This document shows positions 8,426 through 11,063 of a stretch of DNA of 11,063 bases, in pieces (within the stretch, counting starts at the first letter, position 1; every line of letters starts with the position of its first letter). The position numbers and the translations under genes are program-made. Under the pieces are notes generated by a model. That model was not told the origin of the DNA and did no database searches. It was given only the letters and a program-made list of their open reading frames with translations. The DNA is from Glomus cerebriforme (lineage: Eukaryota; Glomeromycota; Glomeromycetes; Glomerales; Glomeraceae), in assembly GCA_003550305.1 (NCBI GenBank), contig QKYT01000568.1, positions 38,339 to 49,401 on the forward strand, given 5' to 3'.

Positions 8426-9707
8426 TCTTTTTTTTTGGAATTTTTTTTTTGCAGGACTCCAGACTCCTCTCATTATCTTTGGACTTTACTTTCAAAAGTA
8501 AATAAATATATACTTTTTTTATTTAATAAATGTTTATTAACATTTTTTTTATATTTTTTTTTAGATTTCAGAAAACTAAAGTATGACTCTAAACTCCTAC
8601 TTCAAAAGTAATAACTTCAAAATGAATTTTTATTTTTTTTTTATTTATGAATATTTACTAATATTCTTTTTATTTTTTAGGTTTCAGAAAACTAAAGTAC
8701 GGCTCTGGATTTCTATTTTGAAGGTAATAACTTTGAAATTTTATTTTTATTTTTTTTATTTATGAATGTTTACTAATGTTCTTTTTATTTTTTTTAGGTT
8801 CTAGGAAACCAAAATACAGCTCCAAACTTCTATTTCAAAAGTAAGTCTTCAAAAATTTTATTTTTATTTTTATTTTTTATTTATAAATATTTACTAACAT
8901 TCTTTTTGTTTTACTTTAGATTTCAGGAAACTGAAGTATGACTCTGAATTTCCATTTCAAAGGTAAGACTTTAAAAATTTTTTTGTTTGTTTTTTTTATT
9001 AAATGAACATTTACTAACGTTCTTTTTATTTTTTTAGATTCCAGAAAACCAAAGTACAGCTCCAGACTTCCATTTTGAAGATAAGTCTTCAAAAATTTTA
9101 TTTTTATTTTTATTTTTTATTTATGAACATTTACTAATATTCTTTTTATTTTTTTAGGTTTAGAAAGCTAAAGGACTTCTTTTTCGAAGGTAATTTTTCA
9201 AAATCTGTTTTTTTTTTGTTTTTTTTTTAATTTAATGAATGTTAGCTAATATTCTTTCTTTTGTAGATTCAGGTTTTCAGGTATGGGACTTCAAAATAAG
9301 TTTGTAATGAAGAGAAAGGAGTATTAAAAGAAATATATGTTCTTTTTTCTTGTAGGTTCAGATTTTAGAATTTGATCTGGATTTTGAAGGTTTGTATTGG
9401 GGGGAGATAGATATAGATTTTTTTTTTATTAAAGAAATGTTACTAACATAATATTTCTTTCTTTTTTGTAGGACTTCAGCTTCAGATTTGACTTTTTGGA
9501 TTTTAAAATTGAAGATTTGTTAGGATTATCTACTTTGTTTTTTTTAATGAAATGGTTTACTAACATTTTTTTTCTTTTCTTTTATAAGTTCTTCCAAATG
9601 GTACTTTAAATGTATATTTTCAAATTTTATTATTGTTTTTTTTAACGAAATATTAATAACTAATATTCCATTTTTTTTTGTAGGAGTAGATTTCCAGGAT
9701 TTTGAAG
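8355..9707 (+). repeat. Tandem array of mini-exon-like units with splice signals
   Basis: About 11 units start at roughly 8355, 8455, 8565, 8681, 8798, 8920, 9038, 9158, 9267, 9356, 9472 and 9684, with a decayed copy near 9589. In the best copies each unit consists of TTTACTAAC or TTTACTAAT (the yeast-type branch site), about 20 nt of T-rich sequence ending in TAG, a core of exactly 43 nt (8455-8497, 8565-8607, 8681-8723, 8798-8840, 8920-8962, 9038-9080, 9472-9514), then GTAAT/GTAAG and a T-rich spacer. Period is about 117 bp. The core resembles GTTTCAGAAAACTAAAG followed by a CTTCAAAAG or TTTGAAGG end. Later copies shorten (32, 34, 24 nt) or lose the donor (ATAAGT at 9081, ATTTGT at 9515). 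No protein family is recognised. It could be multiplied exons, or a satellite that only mimics splice signals. Confidence 0.7.
8455..9080 (+). CDS. Hypothetical spliced ORF from six 43-nt mini-exons
   Basis: If the six cores at 8455-8497, 8565-8607, 8681-8723, 8798-8840, 8920-8962 and 9038-9080 are spliced together, one frame stays open for all 258 nt (86 codons). Since 43 is not a multiple of three, the units are read in three phases in turn. This gives the alternating motifs FRKLKYDS and FQKTKV (twice each) with VLGNQNTAPN between. The next unit (9158) starts GTTTAG in that frame and stops. Five of the six units have only one or two open frames, so by my count an open path arises by chance about one time in twenty. 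There is no start codon, no known domain and one broken donor (ATAAGT). Treat as a hypothesis. Confidence 0.18.
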
Positions 9708-9838
9708 GTAAATTTACCTTCAGATTTAAAGGTTTTTTTTTAATGATTATTTCTAATATTTTATTTATTTTTTGTTTTGTAAGTTCTGAAATTGAGTAAT
9801 TCAGAATTTGATATTCTTTTTTAGATTCTGCTTTTTTC
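9708..9838. other. Decayed end of the mini-exon array
   Basis: TTTCTAATATT followed by T-rich sequence and TTTTGTAAG near 9783 resembles a last eroded unit; the 'exon' after it has no donor. Sequence then passes into the homopolymer tract. Confidence 0.4.
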
Positions 9839-9907
9839 TTTTTGTTATTTCTTTTGTTCTTCTTCTCTTTGTTCTTTCTTTTCCTTTTCTTTTTTTTCTT
9901 TTTTTTT

Positions 9908-9944
<37 letters not shown>

Positions 9945-10018
9945 TTTTTTTTTTTTCTTTTTTTTTTAAATAAAAAAAAAATTAAAAAATAATAAAATTA
10001 AAAAATATAAAAAAAAAA
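9839..10018. repeat. Long T-rich tract followed by an A-rich tract
   Basis: About 130 nt of TTTC/TTTTTC-rich sequence narrows to a run of some 35 Ts, and is followed by about 50 nt of A-rich sequence (AAATAAAAAAAAAATTAAAA-like). The T and A blocks could pair as a long hairpin. Homopolymer length here may be inaccurate in the assembly. Confidence 0.8.
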
Positions 10019-10153
10019 GGTTTTGTTTTTTATTGCATCTGCAATATGTCGCATGATCACATTACTGAATTTTTATTAGCTAAAATTTTTTGCCACACTT
10101 GTTTTGTAATACATTAAAATCATGAAATCTTTTTTATACAATTGTTTTTTTTT

Positions 10154-10154
10154 N
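10154..10154. other. Ambiguous base N in a T run
   Basis: A single N lies in an otherwise unbroken run of about 22 Ts. It marks an uncertain homopolymer call rather than a real gap. Confidence 0.95.
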
Positions 10155-10249
10155 TTTTTTTTTTACTACTTTGAACCTTGAAATAGTTTTGTTTTTTATT
10201 AAAACTTTTTTCTAAATATATATTAAACCTAGTGTTGTTAAGTTCAAAC

Positions 10250-10400
10250 CAAGCTGAACTGAGCTGATGGAGTCGATTCAGCTTGACTTTAGAACAAAAG
10301 CTAATTCAGCTCAGCTCAGCTTGAGAATATCAAGTCACAGCTCTGCTTAGCTTGAGCTGTAACTAGCTAATGGAAGCTGATGGAGCTGATGGAAATAACA
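10250..10400. repeat. AGCT/CAGCTGA-rich inverted repeat, left flank of the 70-bp array
   Basis: CAAGCTGAACTGAGCTGA (from 10250) is matched in reverse complement by TCAGCTCAGCTCAGCTTG (10306-10323) with one mismatch, an A/G transition. Further AGCTGATGG copies occur at about 10262, 10374 and 10384. The same word appears in the opposite sense (CCATCAGCTC) to the right of the 70-bp array, so this may be one end of a composite element. Confidence 0.55.
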
Positions 10401-10418
10401 ATTTTATAATAAAAAAAA

Positions 10419-10720
10419 TGCCATTTCGGTGTATTTTTTTCATGAATAACTGCGCCAAAATGGCAGTTTTCATATTATTTTATGAAAAAATGCCATTTTA
10501 GCACATTTTTTATGAATAACCACGCTGAAATGGCAGTTTTCATATTATTTTATGAAAAAATGCCGTTTTAGTACATTTTTCATGAATAACTGCGCTGAAA
10601 TGGCAGTTTTCATATTATTTTATGAAAAAATGCCATTTCAGTATATTTTTTCATGAATAACTGCACCAAAATGGCAGTTTTCATATTATTTTATGAAAAA
10701 ATGTCATTTTAGCATTTTTT
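10419..10720. repeat. Tandem 70-bp palindromic repeat, four full units plus part
   Basis: The word ATGGCAGTTTTCATATTATTT recurs with its TGGCAG at 10461, 10531, 10601 and 10672, giving a period of 70-71 bp. Each unit carries two hairpins: TGCCATTTCGGTG against CGCCAAAATGGCA around a short AT-rich loop, and TTTTCATA against TATGAAAA around a four- to six-base loop. Copies differ mainly by C/T and G/A changes and by T-run length. No coding capacity. It ends in T-rich sequence at about 10720. Confidence 0.8.
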
Positions 10721-10745
10721 TTTACTTTTTTATTAGATATTACCC

Positions 10746-10798
10746 ATCGGCTCCATTAGTTCTATCAACTTCATACCATCAGCTCTATCAGCTCCATC
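10746..10798. repeat. Right flank: inverted copies of the AGCTGATGG word
   Basis: CATCGGCTCCATTAG, CCATCAGCTC and TATCAGCTCCATC are reverse complements of the GGAGCTGATGG words found at 10370-10392 on the other side of the 70-bp array. Together they give the array imperfect terminal inverted repeats. Confidence 0.5.
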
Positions 10799-10825
10799 CC
10801 AGTAAAAAATTGAAAATCCAGAATT

Positions 10826-11040
10826 TGTTCAGAAAATATCATTGTACAAATTCTGTACAATTAGTGACGGAAAATGTACCAGATTATGAAATATTCCGTA
10901 CCTGTACAAATTCTGGATTATACCAATTTTGTACAAAATATAACCAGATTTTGTACATTTTATAACCAAATTTTGTAAACAAATTATATATAAATTTTAT
11001 ACAGATTATATACAAATTTTGTATAGAAATTGCAATTATA
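10826..11040. repeat. Degenerate ~22-bp repeat built on TTTTGTACA
   Basis: Phrases of the type TATAACCAGATTTTGTACA recur about every 22-24 bp, clearest from 10919 on (ATACCAATTTTGTACAAA, TAACCAGATTTTGTACAT, TAACCAAATTTTGTAAAC, TATACAAATTTTGTATAG). The core is self-complementary (TTTTGTACAAAA at about 10926). To the left, TTGTACAAATTCTG occurs twice (about 10842 and 10900). No coding potential; the array runs towards the window edge. Confidence 0.5.
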
Positions 11041-11063
11041 ATACTAGCCAAAATTATAAATGT

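Noticed and set aside
8583..8765. A 60-codon plus-strand frame rich in Phe and Tyr
   Set aside because: It reads straight through T-rich spacers between two mini-exon units, so it is an unspliced repeat artefact.
10419..10720. CRISPR array
   Set aside because: The whole 70-bp unit repeats, without unique spacers, and the surrounding genes are eukaryotic with introns.
10693..10965. A 90-codon plus-strand frame crossing the end of the 70-bp array and the GTAC repeat
   Set aside because: It spans three unrelated repeat types, has no recognisable domain, and its residues follow the repeat periods.
1..11063. tRNA or rRNA genes
   Set aside because: I saw no GGTTCGAATCC-type B box with a matching A box and acceptor stem, and no rRNA-like conserved blocks on either strand.

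Overview
The window looks like nuclear DNA of an AT-rich fungus. The two real genes are cut by many short spliceosomal introns (about 67-139 nt) with GTAAGT-like donors and a TAG/CAG bias at acceptors. The sequence between genes is extremely A+T rich, with long T and A runs and decayed repeats. The protein families (a fungal-type CLASP and a CENP-L/Fta1 homologue), the base composition and the repeat load would suit an early-diverging fungus such as an arbuscular mycorrhizal Glomeromycotina (Rhizophagus-like). That placement is an inference, not a proof.

Layout. 1-372 ends in a GGN-repeat stretch that reads, on the minus strand, like the glycine-rich C-terminus of a lost or partial gene. 373-2368 is non-coding and holds a 170-bp hAT-like MITE with an 8-bp target duplication (1076-1261) and a small cluster of CACGG/CCGTG motifs with a hairpin (1695-1793). 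2369-4790 (minus) is a five-exon gene for a 681-residue CLASP-type TOG protein. 5073-6673 (minus) is a nine-exon gene for a 298-residue protein that I read as CENP-L (fission yeast Fta1, budding yeast Iml3). I built both gene models by hand; every exon phase closes and the lengths are exact multiples of three. The genes are co-directional, 282 bp apart, and both belong to the kinetochore/spindle world.

6674-7500 holds the likely CENP-L promoter (CCAAT box and an ACGCGT box) and a 306-bp MITE. 7500-8454 is repeat-derived AT-rich DNA. 8355-9707 is the most unusual part: a tandem array in which each unit looks like a complete mini-exon, with a TACTAAC-like branch site, a T-rich tract ending in TAG, a 43-nt 'exon', and a GTAAG-like donor, repeating about every 117 bp. 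Six successive 43-nt units would splice into one open frame. 10250-10798 is a second repeat composite: four 70-bp palindromic units between AGCTGATGG-type inverted flanks. The right end holds a degenerate ~22-bp GTAC repeat.

The variable columns I aligned in the five best mini-exon units, and in the core of the 70-bp array, are all transitions. Many fall on dinucleotides that appear as CG, TG, CA or TA in different copies. This is the footprint expected from deamination of methylated CpG (or a RIP-like process).
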